Assembly (NCBI RefSeq): GCF_003003005.1
Contig: NZ_PVTR01000013.1
Span: 1-64,000 of the forward strand
DNA: 64,000 bases
Direction of reading: 5' to 3'
Source of the DNA: Mongoliibacter ruber
GTDB lineage: Bacteria; Bacteroidota; Bacteroidia; Cytophagales; Cyclobacteriaceae
Below, piece after piece: positions 52,441 to 61,834 of the stretch. The notes beneath the pieces are model-generated. The model did not search any database and was not told the DNA's origin. It saw only the letters and a program-made list of their open reading frames with translations. Positions within the stretch are counted from its first letter, which is position 1; every line of letters starts with the position of its first letter. A program made the translations under genes and the position numbers.

Positions 52441-53473
52441 TATAGCTGATTTTTTCTCATTGTATTGGTTTTGGCCGAATACCCTTCAGACTTTTGATTG
52501 GGAAAACCTCTGGGCACTACACCTATTATGGGCAGTGCCGCTGATGTTGATATTGAGAAAATTCACAAAATTCCTCAAAAACCCTGTCTTAGAACTTTCC
52601 CTCCCCGGCTCTGTGTCACAAAGCAACCCCTGGACATATTTGAGACTGGTCCCTGGGCTTTTCTTTATGCTGGCACTGTTGATGATGGTGATAGCATTGG
52701 CAAGACCACAGCGCACCAATGAACGTGTGGAGCAATTCACAGAAGGTATAGACATCATGTTGGTCATGGATATCTCAGAGTCTATGGACTTACAGGACTT
52801 CCAGCCCAACAGACTGGAAGCGGCAAAAGAAACAGCTGTCGATTTTATCAACGGAAGGTTTGGAGATAGAATCGGAATGGTGATTTTCTCGGGTGAAGCC
52901 TACTCACTTGCACCCCTGACCACCGATTATGCTTTACTTACCGATTTGGTCAAAGACATCTCCTTCAATATGATGGATGCCAAAGGCACAGCGATTGGTT
53001 CTGCTTTAGCTTCAGGAACCAATAGAATGAGAGAATCGGATTCAAGTTCCAAAGTTATGATCTTGCTGAGTGATGGGGAAAATAATGCCGGAAACATAGA
53101 TCCTGTTTATGCAGCGCAATTGGCTGCAGCCTTAGATATCAAGATCTATACTATTGCGGTAGGTAAGGATGGGCCTGTGCCTTATGGGACTGATTTTTTC
53201 GGAAGACCTCAGATGATAGAGAGTTACTTGGATGAAACCACTTTGAGAGAAATTGCAGAGATCGGTGGAGGAAGGTTTTTCAGGGCTTCGGATGGCAATG
53301 CCCTAGAGCAGATTTTTGATCAGATTGACGCCATGGAGAAAGCTGAAATTCTTGAAAACAGGTATAAAGAAACAGTAGATTACTACCGTGCATACATGTT
53401 TTGGGGATTGGTATTCTTTTTTGTCTGGCTAGGATTGAAAAGCACTTTCTTCAACAACTTCCTATTGGATTAA
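52427..53473 (+). CDS. batA: vWA-domain membrane protein, BatA-like
   Basis: 348 aa. Transmembrane helices near 28-42 and 73-91 and at the C-terminus (about 322-341). Between them a vWA domain with intact MIDAS: DISES, the Thr in DAKGTAIGS, and the Asp in LLSDGENNAG. This is BatA/BatB architecture. The operon ends here: the next gene is on the other strand after 4 bp, so BatB, BatC and MoxR genes must be elsewhere or absent. The symbol is by analogy. Confidence 0.88.
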   Translation: MSANSIADFFSLYWFWPNTLQTFDWENLWALHLLWAVPLMLILRKFTKFLKNPVLELSLPGSVSQSNPWTYLRLVPGLFFMLALLMMVIALARPQRTNERVEQFTEGIDIMLVMDISESMDLQDFQPNRLEAAKETAVDFINGRFGDRIGMVIFSGEAYSLAPLTTDYALLTDLVKDISFNMMDAKGTAIGSALASGTNRMRESDSSSKVMILLSDGENNAGNIDPVYAAQLAAALDIKIYTIAVGKDGPVPYGTDFFGRPQMIESYLDETTLREIAEIGGGRFFRASDGNALEQIFDQIDAMEKAEILENRYKETVDYYRAYMFWGLVFFFVWLGLKSTFFNNFLLD

Positions 53474-53477
53474 AAAT

Positions 53478-54557
53478 TCAGACTTTAAGCTCTTTTTTCC
53501 AAAGTTCAAGCCTTTTATCCATTACCGTAAACCAAAGAGGAGGAAAAAGAGCCAGGATGATCATGGCAGAATAACCTTGAGGCAACTGAGGACTACTATC
53601 GTGATGCTCCAAAACCTGGTACCTTTTATATGCAAAAGCATGATGGTCAGAATGCCTCTGTAATTGAAACAAAAGGAAATTACTGACCAAATGGCTTGCA
53701 TTCCAGGAATGTAAAGGCGTTACATTTTCATACCTGCCACTTGGAAGTATTTTACGCTCCATGCCATAATGCTCGATATAGTTCACCAATTCCAAAAGGG
53801 TAAATCCAAGAATACTTTGGCCAAAGAAAAAGGCCGGAATTTCCCATACTATTCTTTCAAAGAAAATAGAGAAGCCTAAGGTAAATACTCCTACAAAAAT
53901 GATCGGAGCTAGGCTAAATACGATCATTTGGTTAGACAATGACCAAACCGAGGCTTTTGACTTTTCCAATCTTTTGACTTCAAGATCAATGGCAGACAAG
54001 AAACCATCTTTGACTGATCTCCACCAAAATGAATAGAAATGTTCCCCTCTCCTACTTGTCGCGGGATCTTTTGGTGTGGCCACATGAACATGATGCCCTC
54101 TGTTGTGCTCGATAAAAAAATGCATATAACACACAGTCATTAGGAGGATTTTGGCGTAATTCTGCTCTAATTTATCAGCTTTGTGGCCTAATTCATGAGC
54201 TACGGTAATCCCTACACCACCTGTCACCAGCGCCATCCCTGATGTAAACCACAGCCACTCTCCTAAGGTCAGAGATGCAGTGGCTACAATATAAAAGCCC
54301 CAAATAAGTACAGCAAACTGGACATAGACCCAAATAAAAGTAACAAGCTTATAAAACCGCTCCTTTGAAACCTCGGGAATATCGGATTGCGGGATGTTAT
54401 TTTTATCCTTCCCTATCAGGTAATCCATTATTGGGATCAGGACAAATACAAAAATATGGATAAACGATAAACCGATGCCTCCAAGATAATAACCTCCAAT
54501 GAGAAGTACAGGCAGGATAAATGCTGCGTAAAACCCTATTTTTTTGATTCCTTTCAC
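53478..54557 (-). CDS. alkB: Alkane 1-monooxygenase (AlkB-type)
   Basis: 359 aa from a GTG start. Membrane di-iron hydroxylase that oxidises the terminal methyl group of alkanes with electrons from rubredoxin. All His clusters are present: HELGHK (121-126), HNRGHH (151-156) and HSDHH (301-305), and the AlkB-type NYIEHYG (258-264). About six transmembrane helices. No rubredoxin or reductase gene is near. The dienoyl-CoA reductase at 1581 would fit later fatty-acid breakdown, but that link is only inferred. Confidence 0.92.
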   Translation of the reverse strand: MKGIKKIGFYAAFILPVLLIGGYYLGGIGLSFIHIFVFVLIPIMDYLIGKDKNNIPQSDIPEVSKERFYKLVTFIWVYVQFAVLIWGFYIVATASLTLGEWLWFTSGMALVTGGVGITVAHELGHKADKLEQNYAKILLMTVCYMHFFIEHNRGHHVHVATPKDPATSRRGEHFYSFWWRSVKDGFLSAIDLEVKRLEKSKASVWSLSNQMIVFSLAPIIFVGVFTLGFSIFFERIVWEIPAFFFGQSILGFTLLELVNYIEHYGMERKILPSGRYENVTPLHSWNASHLVSNFLLFQLQRHSDHHAFAYKRYQVLEHHDSSPQLPQGYSAMIILALFPPLWFTVMDKRLELWKKELKV

Positions 54558-54618
54558 TTTTCCAATTTATAAAAAATGATTGAAAGAAAAATGGCCAGCA
54601 AAAAGACTTTGCATGATT

Positions 54619-55254
54619 TTATTGCTCCTCTACAAAAACATCTTCGGTCAGGTCTTCAAACAACAAGTAAATCGCATAATAAGTAATAGGCAAAGTAAGG
54701 ACCAATCCAAAAAGGAAAAACAAAGCCCCAACAATGTTCAATATCACTAGAATCAGGATCAAAAGTGCCATTTTCCACCACCTGACAGTGATTAATTTCC
54801 TACTTTCTTCCAAAGCAGTCCAAAAATCAAAGCCTCCGAAAATAGCCATCAATACAGCAAAATTATAGGCCACAGCCAAGTAAATACCGGGGATAATAAA
54901 GGCAAAAATCCCCAAAGCTGTGAGTATCTGACCTATTAGCCAAATCGAAAATATAGGCATGTAAAAGGAAAAACCTTTGAAGAAATCAGGATAAACCACA
55001 TGTTCGCCCTGACTGTATTTATTGGCTACGAAATAAAACCCTGAAAAAAGATGTGGCGCGACAAATAGAGAATATAAGAACGCATAATCCTTAAAGTAAA
55101 GAGCTGCAAGCAAATTTGCTGAGATAATCAGCATGGTGAATGAAGCATTGAGCAAAGGCTGGATTTTATACATAGCCCATGCCCTCTCAAATAGATTCTG
55201 GATATCAAAATCATATCCTCTTTCTCTAATTATTGCCAGTTTTTCCTTGCTCAT
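54619..55254 (-). CDS. Integral membrane protein, unknown function
   Basis: 211 aa from the ATG at 55254 (MSKEK; an in-frame ATG six codons earlier is also open). About five or six transmembrane helices from about residue 35 onward, with the IPGIYLAVAYNFAVLMAIF and KMALLILILVILNIVGALFFLFG stretches. The NLFERAWAMYK start and the helix pattern resemble the DUF975-like/glycerophosphodiester-phosphodiesterase membrane domain, but I cannot be sure. It is 61 bp upstream of the alkB start; a perfect hairpin precedes it. Confidence 0.7.
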   Translation of the reverse strand: MSKEKLAIIRERGYDFDIQNLFERAWAMYKIQPLLNASFTMLIISANLLAALYFKDYAFLYSLFVAPHLFSGFYFVANKYSQGEHVVYPDFFKGFSFYMPIFSIWLIGQILTALGIFAFIIPGIYLAVAYNFAVLMAIFGGFDFWTALEESRKLITVRWWKMALLILILVILNIVGALFFLFGLVLTLPITYYAIYLLFEDLTEDVFVEEQ

Positions 55255-55274
55255 CTTTGATTTTATACACAATA

Positions 55275-55300
55275 AAGGCAGGATATCGCTATCCTGCCTT
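55275..55300. terminator. Perfect hairpin between cysteine synthase and the membrane protein gene
   Basis: Stem AAGGCAGGATA (55275-55285) with TATCCTGCCTT (55290-55300), loop TCGC. It lies 62 bp after the CBS synthase stop and 20 bp before the next start on the same strand. T-runs are weak, so it could also attenuate or stabilise mRNA. Confidence 0.55.
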
Positions 55301-55362
55301 ATTAATATATCCTAAAATACTACATTATTGTTTCGAGAAAACTTATTTTTTTATAAACACCA

Positions 55363-56730
55363 TCATTTGGTGATGGCTTCCAAAATATCATGCTTGGTAA
55401 TGATGTGTATATGGTGATTTTCATCCCTTACCAATACAGCTTTCTCCTTGTCCACCATAGATGAAAGTACATCAAGCGTGCTGTCCAAGGCTACAAATTT
55501 CATAGAGTCTTCCATGACATCCGTGACAGCAGCATCCTTCAAATCTGGATTTTCGATGATTTTGGAAAGTAGCTTATTGTCTGTAATACTGCCTATGACG
55601 TGTCCATTGTCCATCACGGGAATCTGAGATACGGACTTACCGTTCATCAGCGCAATGGCATCTTTCACTTTATCAGTCTTTTGAGATACTACCAATTGGT
55701 ATGAACCATTTCTAGCGGCAATAATGTCTCTTGCAGTTCCGAAAGACTTATTTTCCAAAAACCCATGATTCCTCATCCAATCATCATTGTATATTTTACC
55801 TAAATATCGGGTACCATGATCAGGCAAAATGATAACCATGGTATCTTCCTCTTTTAGGTTTTCTTTGGCCCATTCGAGTGCACCATGCACAGCCGATCCG
55901 CAAGACCAGCCTACAAATAGTCCTTCTTCCTTGGACAATCTTCTGGTCATCACGGCCGCATCTTTGTCAGTAACTTTTACAAAGTGGTCAATGACAGAAA
56001 AATCAACATTTTTAGGCAATATGTCTTCACCTATACCCTCGGTCAGATAAGGGTAAACTTCATTTTCATCAAATACACCTGTTTCTTTGTACTTTTTGAA
56101 AACTGAACCATAAGTATCGATACCTACAGTGACTACATCTGGGTTTTTCTCCTTTAGGTATTTAGCTGTACCACACATTGAGCCACCTGTACCCACACCC
56201 GCAGCATAATGCGTGATTTTACCTTCAGTATCATTCCAGATTTCCGGTCCGGTAGTTTCGTAATGGGCCTTTGTGTTGGATAGGTTGTCGTATTGATTTG
56301 GATAAAAAGAATTGGGGATATCCTGATTGAGTTTTTTGGCTACAGAATAATAAGACCTAGGATCATCAGGGGAAACATTGGTGGGGCAAACAATCACTTC
56401 AGCTCCCACCGCTTTAAGGATGTCAATTTTTTCTTTTGACTGCTTATCTGCCATGGTAAAAATACACTTATAACCCTTTGCAATAGCTGCCAAGGCAAGT
56501 CCCATACCCGTGTTCCCACTTGTCCCCTCGATGATGGTCCCACCCGGCTTTAGAAGTCCTTCCTTTTCAGCATCTTCTACCATTTTGATGGCCATCCTAT
56601 CTTTCATGGAGTTGCCAGGATTGAAATACTCTACTTTTACCAGGATCTGTCCTTTTATGCCCTTGTTGAGCTTGTTTAATCGGACAAGTGGTGTATTGCC
56701 TATGGTGTCTATTATGGAATTATAAATCAT
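55363..56730 (-). CDS. PLP-dependent cysteine/cystathionine beta-synthase with CBS domains
   Basis: 455 aa from the ATG at 56730. Catalytic domain (about 1-325): NTPLVRL start, PLP Lys in NPGNSMKDRMA, GTSGNTGMGLA phosphate loop, GVGTGGSMCG and GWSCGSAVHG. Two CBS domains follow (about 335-455), which probably bind an adenosyl ligand. The layout is that of cystathionine beta-synthase, though O-acetylserine sulfhydrylase activity cannot be excluded. Together with ahcY in the window it fits homocysteine handling. Monocistronic. Confidence 0.92.
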   Translation of the reverse strand: MIYNSIIDTIGNTPLVRLNKLNKGIKGQILVKVEYFNPGNSMKDRMAIKMVEDAEKEGLLKPGGTIIEGTSGNTGMGLALAAIAKGYKCIFTMADKQSKEKIDILKAVGAEVIVCPTNVSPDDPRSYYSVAKKLNQDIPNSFYPNQYDNLSNTKAHYETTGPEIWNDTEGKITHYAAGVGTGGSMCGTAKYLKEKNPDVVTVGIDTYGSVFKKYKETGVFDENEVYPYLTEGIGEDILPKNVDFSVIDHFVKVTDKDAAVMTRRLSKEEGLFVGWSCGSAVHGALEWAKENLKEEDTMVIILPDHGTRYLGKIYNDDWMRNHGFLENKSFGTARDIIAARNGSYQLVVSQKTDKVKDAIALMNGKSVSQIPVMDNGHVIGSITDNKLLSKIIENPDLKDAAVTDVMEDSMKFVALDSTLDVLSSMVDKEKAVLVRDENHHIHIITKHDILEAITK

Positions 56731-56821
56731 AAATATTTGGGTTCTTTTTTTCTGCAAGTTACAAATAATTTCAGAGCTGCTTGAACAGCCCTGCTATTTT
56801 CCCAAATATTATTTCGAATTT

Positions 56822-57697
56822 TCAACTCACAGGGTTAGCCTGAGAGATATATTCATCTACCAAAGCTACAGCTCCATGAATGGCTGTCTCATCCAGATTG
56901 GAAATCAGGACTTTCAGGTCTTCACTGATCGAGGGATATCTGAAAGTAGCAATCGAAGCCATCATACTATCTTTGAAAAACGGGTAGGCTTTACGGATTG
57001 AACCTCCTAATACAATGGCCTCTGGCGCCATGGCATATAGGATGTGCTTGATCAATTCGCCTAGGTGATGGCCAAATTCATTATAAGCCAAAAGAGCCTT
57101 TTCATCACCTTTTTGGGCTTTTTTAAATAGGGCTTTCGGCTTTGCTCCATATTTGGAGATGAAAAATTTACTGCTGCAATATTCTTCAAAATCATTCTCC
57201 AAATAAGGCACAGAACACCATTCGCCGGCTGCACAATTACGCCCACAGTACAAGTGCCCATTTGCAATGATACCTCCACCCAGACCAGTACCCAGGGTTA
57301 TTCCAACCACATGTTTGAAGTCCTGGGCTACACCAAACCTGTATTCACCCAATGCGAAGCAATTTGCGTCATTGTTTATAAAAGTAGGTTTATTGAATTT
57401 TTCTTGAAGATAATCTTTGAGGAAGACTTTTTTAAACGAGGGGATATTGCCCAAATTCAATACTATGCCTTTTTCCACATCAATCAATCCCGGTATACCT
57501 ATACCGATGGCATAAAAATCATGATGAAGGTAAGTCTGTATAAAATCAGCTATGGTTTCTAAAATAAAATCCTGCGGCATCTGCGCAGGTGTAGGGATAG
57601 ATCTGATGTCTTCAAGTTGGCTGCCTATCAACACACCTGCCTTGATGGAAGTGCCGCCGATATCCATTCCCAAAATAGGTCTTTCGGTATTGAGCAT
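56822..57697 (-). CDS. ROK-family sugar kinase
   Basis: 291 aa from the ATG at 57697, which leaves the phosphate loop GMDIGGTSIKAG near the N-terminus; a 23-codon extension is open. Other motifs: IGIGIPGLID, NDANCFALGEYRFG, GITLGTGLGGGII and EAIVLGGSIRKAY. The ROK zinc motif CxCGxxGC is absent; this region reads NCAAGEWCSVPY, so the protein is a zinc-motif-poor form. It follows the NagB-LmbE fusion gene by 84 bp. Glucokinase or N-acetylglucosamine kinase activity is likely; the neighbour favours an amino sugar. Confidence 0.88.
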   Translation of the reverse strand: MLNTERPILGMDIGGTSIKAGVLIGSQLEDIRSIPTPAQMPQDFILETIADFIQTYLHHDFYAIGIGIPGLIDVEKGIVLNLGNIPSFKKVFLKDYLQEKFNKPTFINNDANCFALGEYRFGVAQDFKHVVGITLGTGLGGGIIANGHLYCGRNCAAGEWCSVPYLENDFEEYCSSKFFISKYGAKPKALFKKAQKGDEKALLAYNEFGHHLGELIKHILYAMAPEAIVLGGSIRKAYPFFKDSMMASIATFRYPSISEDLKVLISNLDETAIHGAVALVDEYISQANPVS

Positions 57698-57781
57698 ATA
57701 GGTTTGGGTCTTAGGTTGTTTTAGAAACCAAGAAAGAAAGGGCAATTCCCTTTCTTCGCTTGGCATAGGTTTGAGTTGTAA

Positions 57782-60109
57782 TTACAACATACCCTCAATT
57801 GATTTCTCCAGCTCTCTGGCAGTGGCCAAGAATTCCTCAACATTCATATCTTTGAAGAAAATGAGTCCGTGACTGGACCTGACCTTAGCCATATCGTGGA
57901 GATAGAAATAATTTTTACCCAAAAGCAATTGAATATCATTTAGCTGACTTACCCATATTCTTTTGGCTACTGTACTGAATTTACCATTATGGGAATAGCT
58001 TGGAAAAGAAGCATTTACTTGACTTAAGTAACAATTCGCAAATGAATCCTCCATGACAGACATATCGCCCAATGAAACCGGTACAATCACATTGGCTTCA
58101 TGTGGTTCAAATTTAAACCAAACATTTCTATATCCGATTATTCTCAAGTCACTGAGATCTTTTTCTTCTTTCCATTGCCTCACAGCTTCGGCAGTAGCCT
58201 GCAAGACTTTATAATGAGTATCAGGACCTGACCCTTCAGGATCTAGGGTAAGGCTTACTTTAGTTGGATTCACTTTTCTGAACATTTCCAGAATAGGCTC
58301 TACATCCCTTTTTTTATCAGGTTGCTCCGTAAAAATGTCTCCAGTATAAAAACCTAATCTTAGGTGATGAACATTCTTAACCTGAACACCAAAATGGGCC
58401 CAGACCAATTCCTCTTCAAACTCCCTGATCATCCCTTTCAAGGTCTGAATTTTAGATGGGTTTTTCTCACCGTCATACGAATTACGAAGGATGCTGATGA
58501 CATCGTTGATGGTTTCGCGGAGCTGATGCTTGTTTTTGATTTTGTGTATGGTAACCAAAGCCCTGACTACCCTATGGCAAAGTCCTCTTTTTTTCCCATA
58601 CTCATCTTCTGCTGCAACTTTTGTCAGGTAATGGTATACGTCTTTGTCCGTTTTAAGCTTGAAACCTACCTCGAAAAAATCTTCATAATTGACCATTTGG
58701 ATCTCCCCGTCATCCAAAAGTTTTTTGGTATGCAGTAGTGTGTCAATCACAAAGCTGTTTGTCACAGCAGTAAAACCAGAGGTCAAAACAGAGAAATGGG
58801 CCTCGTTGCTATTTTCTTGCAATTGATTGGTAATATGAGGCAATATTCCAAGAGAAATATCATCATGATGAGGCCCAGTATGAAGCAAAACTTCATTTTT
58901 CTCTTTTATCAAACCCCTGTTGAGTTTTTCCACCATACTCTCCACAACCAAATTGACCGTATTTTCAGACAGGTCAGGTATCATGGAGGTATACTTATCA
59001 TTTTTGAGGTCTTCAAGCTTAAGCCTGTGACCGTATTTTTTTAATTTCTTGCAAAGATCCATTACGGATCTTTCGGTTTTTTCCCAAGTCCACTCTCCCG
59101 ATTCATAGTATCGGTCTACAGAGTCTGTCAACTTTACAGCTGCACCTCTGGTGAGGTAAAACCTTCCATTCTTCAATTTTTGTAGCACAGTAGCCGGATA
59201 CACATTGTCAAGTGGGTTTTCCAAACTATCCTTGACAATCTGGGCTTTGGCTTCACCGGCTGCAATGATGATTCCTACCGCTTCTGGATTGTACACGATT
59301 GTATCAAGGCCTATAGTAATCACCAACCTATTGGCGGAGACTTCTATGCCACCTAAATCTCCTGCCGCAACAGCCTGTGTTTCAAAATTGGTTTCTGTGA
59401 GTCTTGTTGTTGAAAAAACGTGGGAACCTCTGGTATTGAAAGCGATATGACCATCTGGACCTATACCACCCAAGAAAAAACCTATCCCTCCTAAATCCCT
59501 TATTCTTTGCTCGTAATCACCACACCATTTATCGATGAGGTAAATGGATTCCTGTTGGATCTTTTCCATTGGAGTCTTTGGTTCTCTAAACCTAAGCGAA
59601 AGATCGACCTTCATATCCGGAAATACCTCTTTGAAATGCCTCCCTCCTGACAATGGGATTTCGTCAGAATTGATCAGAATTGCCTTCTCCTTACTCAAGC
59701 CAAATCCTTCGAGATAGAACTTATTTACATAGTGAAAAAAGCTGTTGTTTTGCTCTGCCGAAATCGGATAAAACTCATCAATCTGCACAAAAGTCAATCC
59801 ACTGAGTACCGGCTTCTTGGTGTTGCTAAGGTTGTAACGGTCTCTGATCTGTTTACCTTTTTTTGTGTCCCAATTTTCCAAAAGAAATTGGCTCCACTTG
59901 ATAAAATATTCGGGTGTTTTGCCTGTGGGAAGACTGATAACGCCATCAGGGTTATTGGCAGCCCATTCCAAAAACCTACAGGCTGTAATGAGGCCTAGCT
60001 TAGGAAAATTGTCTACCAAAAGATATGGAATTTTGGTGCTTATTTTTTGGACACCTGATTCTTCAAGAAATGCTGTTTCAACTTCTGATAAAGGATAATT
60101 GCTGAGCAT
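57782..60109 (-). CDS. nagB: Glucosamine-6-phosphate deaminase fused to a LmbE/PIG-L-like domain
   Basis: 775 aa. NagB part (about 30-340): LPTGKTPEYF, FVQIDEFYP, GIGPDGHIAFNTRGS and the late FYLTRGAAVKL. It turns glucosamine-6-phosphate into fructose-6-phosphate and ammonia. C-terminal part (about 390-650) has the LmbE/PIG-L metal motif HTGPHHDD and LRLGFYTGD, a fold that removes N-acetyl groups. This fused form is known in Bacteroidota. It could deacetylate and deaminate in turn, or the LmbE domain may be regulatory. A ROK kinase gene follows on the same strand. Confidence 0.93.
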   Translation of the reverse strand: MLSNYPLSEVETAFLEESGVQKISTKIPYLLVDNFPKLGLITACRFLEWAANNPDGVISLPTGKTPEYFIKWSQFLLENWDTKKGKQIRDRYNLSNTKKPVLSGLTFVQIDEFYPISAEQNNSFFHYVNKFYLEGFGLSKEKAILINSDEIPLSGGRHFKEVFPDMKVDLSLRFREPKTPMEKIQQESIYLIDKWCGDYEQRIRDLGGIGFFLGGIGPDGHIAFNTRGSHVFSTTRLTETNFETQAVAAGDLGGIEVSANRLVITIGLDTIVYNPEAVGIIIAAGEAKAQIVKDSLENPLDNVYPATVLQKLKNGRFYLTRGAAVKLTDSVDRYYESGEWTWEKTERSVMDLCKKLKKYGHRLKLEDLKNDKYTSMIPDLSENTVNLVVESMVEKLNRGLIKEKNEVLLHTGPHHDDISLGILPHITNQLQENSNEAHFSVLTSGFTAVTNSFVIDTLLHTKKLLDDGEIQMVNYEDFFEVGFKLKTDKDVYHYLTKVAAEDEYGKKRGLCHRVVRALVTIHKIKNKHQLRETINDVISILRNSYDGEKNPSKIQTLKGMIREFEEELVWAHFGVQVKNVHHLRLGFYTGDIFTEQPDKKRDVEPILEMFRKVNPTKVSLTLDPEGSGPDTHYKVLQATAEAVRQWKEEKDLSDLRIIGYRNVWFKFEPHEANVIVPVSLGDMSVMEDSFANCYLSQVNASFPSYSHNGKFSTVAKRIWVSQLNDIQLLLGKNYFYLHDMAKVRSSHGLIFFKDMNVEEFLATARELEKSIEGML

Positions 60110-60302
60110 AAACGGTTATTTTAGATAGTGAGTGTTGCAAAATCGGGTTGCTTGTAGACACAAGCTTTATCATTTTTGAGAACTAAATGGGTAACTGAAA
60201 ACAAAACACCACTTAGGCATTTTCAACTGCACTTAAATGCAGGTGGATATTTTATTTAAACACAAAATAAAAAAACTTTTGATTTAAATCATAGACTTTT
60301 AT

Positions 60303-60332
60303 AAAAAAATTAAAAAAGATTAATAATCTTCT
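60303..60332 (-). terminator. AT-rich hairpin after the CBS-nucleotidyltransferase gene
   Basis: AAGATTA / TAATCTT (60316-60330) around a single base, followed on the minus strand by TTTTAATTTTTTT. A weak but plausible terminator directly after the stop at 60333. In the same gap, GCTTGT / ACAAGC (60150-60165) forms a 6-bp hairpin of unknown use. Confidence 0.45.
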
Positions 60333-61787
60333 CTAAAATATATTCTTAGTGAATTCAACCTTAATTTTCAACTGAAAATCCTTGATCACCTTAAAAATTT
60401 CCACTAAGGTCACCATTTGTACTTTGGTCAGTTCTTTAAGTGCCACATAGTTAACTGGTTTCTGCCCTTTTCGGATCATAGTCAGGGATTGTTTCTCCAG
60501 CCTGAGCCCCATGAGATAATAGTATGCATGACTCAATTCTCTTGCTTCTTTAGAGGAAAAAATACCTAAAGCCTGCAATTTGTCAATTCTTTCTCCTGTA
60601 TTGGTTTCAAAAATCCTATGCTTGAGGGCAAAAAGACGGGTCAAATCTACTATTGGTGTCATGGTATGCTTGATATTGAAATGCTCCTCGCCATCAATTT
60701 TGAAGGTTTTGATATGCTTTCTGAAAAAAGTCAATGGTGGCTCATATTGCAATGCATTGGTGCCGAGATTAATAAAGAATTTTTCGGTAGGGTTTTGAAG
60801 TTGCTGATCCATAAACTCCCTCAAATCATCCAATAAAGTAAAGTCACCGAAAATGGCCCTGCAGTCAAAGAAAGTAGCATACTTCATCATGGTCTCGGGT
60901 GTGGACTCCTTGATCCAAGATTCATAATTTCTTTTCCAATGCGAAAGTGAGTGCGTCCATTTGGGATTTTTGGCCATAAAGCCACCTTTGCAAAACTCAA
61001 AACCAATCCTATCCAAGGCCGCTGATACTTTTTCTGCAAAATCCAAAAAGTAGGCCCTTACCAGTTCCCGCTGCTCGTTGGCTTTATCCTCATAAATGAT
61101 GGCGTTATCCTGATCCGTGACCAAGGTCTGTTCGGATCGGCCCTCAGATCCCAAAACCATAAACACAAAGTTTGCCGGTGCTGGACCGATCTCCCGAATG
61201 GTATTTTCGATAACGCGTAGCGTAATAGCATCGTTGATGGTGGTGATGATCTGATTGATGATTTGAGACCGAAGGCCCCTTTCTGCCAAGCGGTGTACCA
61301 TATCCGGTACGTGTTTCCACTTTTGAGCGAGTTCTTCGGTGTAGAGTGACTGCTTGACAGATTGAATAAGAATAAATGGACCTTGGTGCTGGGCAGTGAG
61401 AATTTTATTTCTACTGATCATCCCTACAAATTTTTCTTGGTCTTTTACAAGCAGGTACCTTGTCTTGGTTTGGAACATCAACAACAAGGCTTCATACAAA
61501 AAAGAATCTTTTGATATTGCCACCAAATTTTCATCCATTATATCCGCAACAAGTGTAGATGCACTGAGATTTTTCGCCAACACCTTATCCCTCAATGTGA
61601 TATCCGTAACAAAACCTTGAATAGCAGTATCTCCTACAAACAAACAAGAAACCTTTTCTTTTGACATCAACTGAGCCGCCTCATATACAGGAGTATCTCC
61701 AGGGATAATTTTCAAGTCTCTGGAATGCAGCTCTCCTACCTTTTGGGTGAAAAACTGGCCATTGTTCAAGTTAGTTTCGATGCTCAT
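60333..61787 (-). CDS. CBS-domain protein with DUF294 nucleotidyltransferase-like domains
   Basis: 484 aa. Two CBS domains (about 20-140), then a DUF294 nucleotidyltransferase with GSEGRSEQTLVTDQDNAII (Gly-Ser and the Asp-x-Asp pair), then the DUF294 substrate-binding C-terminal domain. Similar proteins are thought to adenylylate or uridylylate partners, and CBS pairs sense adenine nucleotides. A TAGATTTG -7 box (61792-61799) stands directly before the ATG. It is divergent from the gluconokinase fusion by 47 bp. Partner unknown. Confidence 0.9.
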   Translation of the reverse strand: MSIETNLNNGQFFTQKVGELHSRDLKIIPGDTPVYEAAQLMSKEKVSCLFVGDTAIQGFVTDITLRDKVLAKNLSASTLVADIMDENLVAISKDSFLYEALLLMFQTKTRYLLVKDQEKFVGMISRNKILTAQHQGPFILIQSVKQSLYTEELAQKWKHVPDMVHRLAERGLRSQIINQIITTINDAITLRVIENTIREIGPAPANFVFMVLGSEGRSEQTLVTDQDNAIIYEDKANEQRELVRAYFLDFAEKVSAALDRIGFEFCKGGFMAKNPKWTHSLSHWKRNYESWIKESTPETMMKYATFFDCRAIFGDFTLLDDLREFMDQQLQNPTEKFFINLGTNALQYEPPLTFFRKHIKTFKIDGEEHFNIKHTMTPIVDLTRLFALKHRIFETNTGERIDKLQALGIFSSKEARELSHAYYYLMGLRLEKQSLTMIRKGQKPVNYVALKELTKVQMVTLVEIFKVIKDFQLKIKVEFTKNIF

Positions 61788-61791
61788 AGTA

Positions 61792-61799
61792 CAAATCTA
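61792..61799 (-). promoter_or_regulatory. Bacteroidota-type -7 box (TAGATTTG)
   Basis: Exact TAnnTTTG match on the minus strand, 4 bp before the ATG of the CBS-DUF294 gene. The mRNA would be nearly leaderless, or translation may begin at a later codon. Confidence 0.45.
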
Positions 61800-61834
61800 A
61801 TCATTGAAAATAATTAATTTTCTTAACTTCGATC

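Noticed and set aside
60150-60242. Small RNA or riboswitch upstream of the NagB-LmbE gene
   Set aside because: Only two short hairpins (6-bp and 5-bp stems) without a known fold or terminator.
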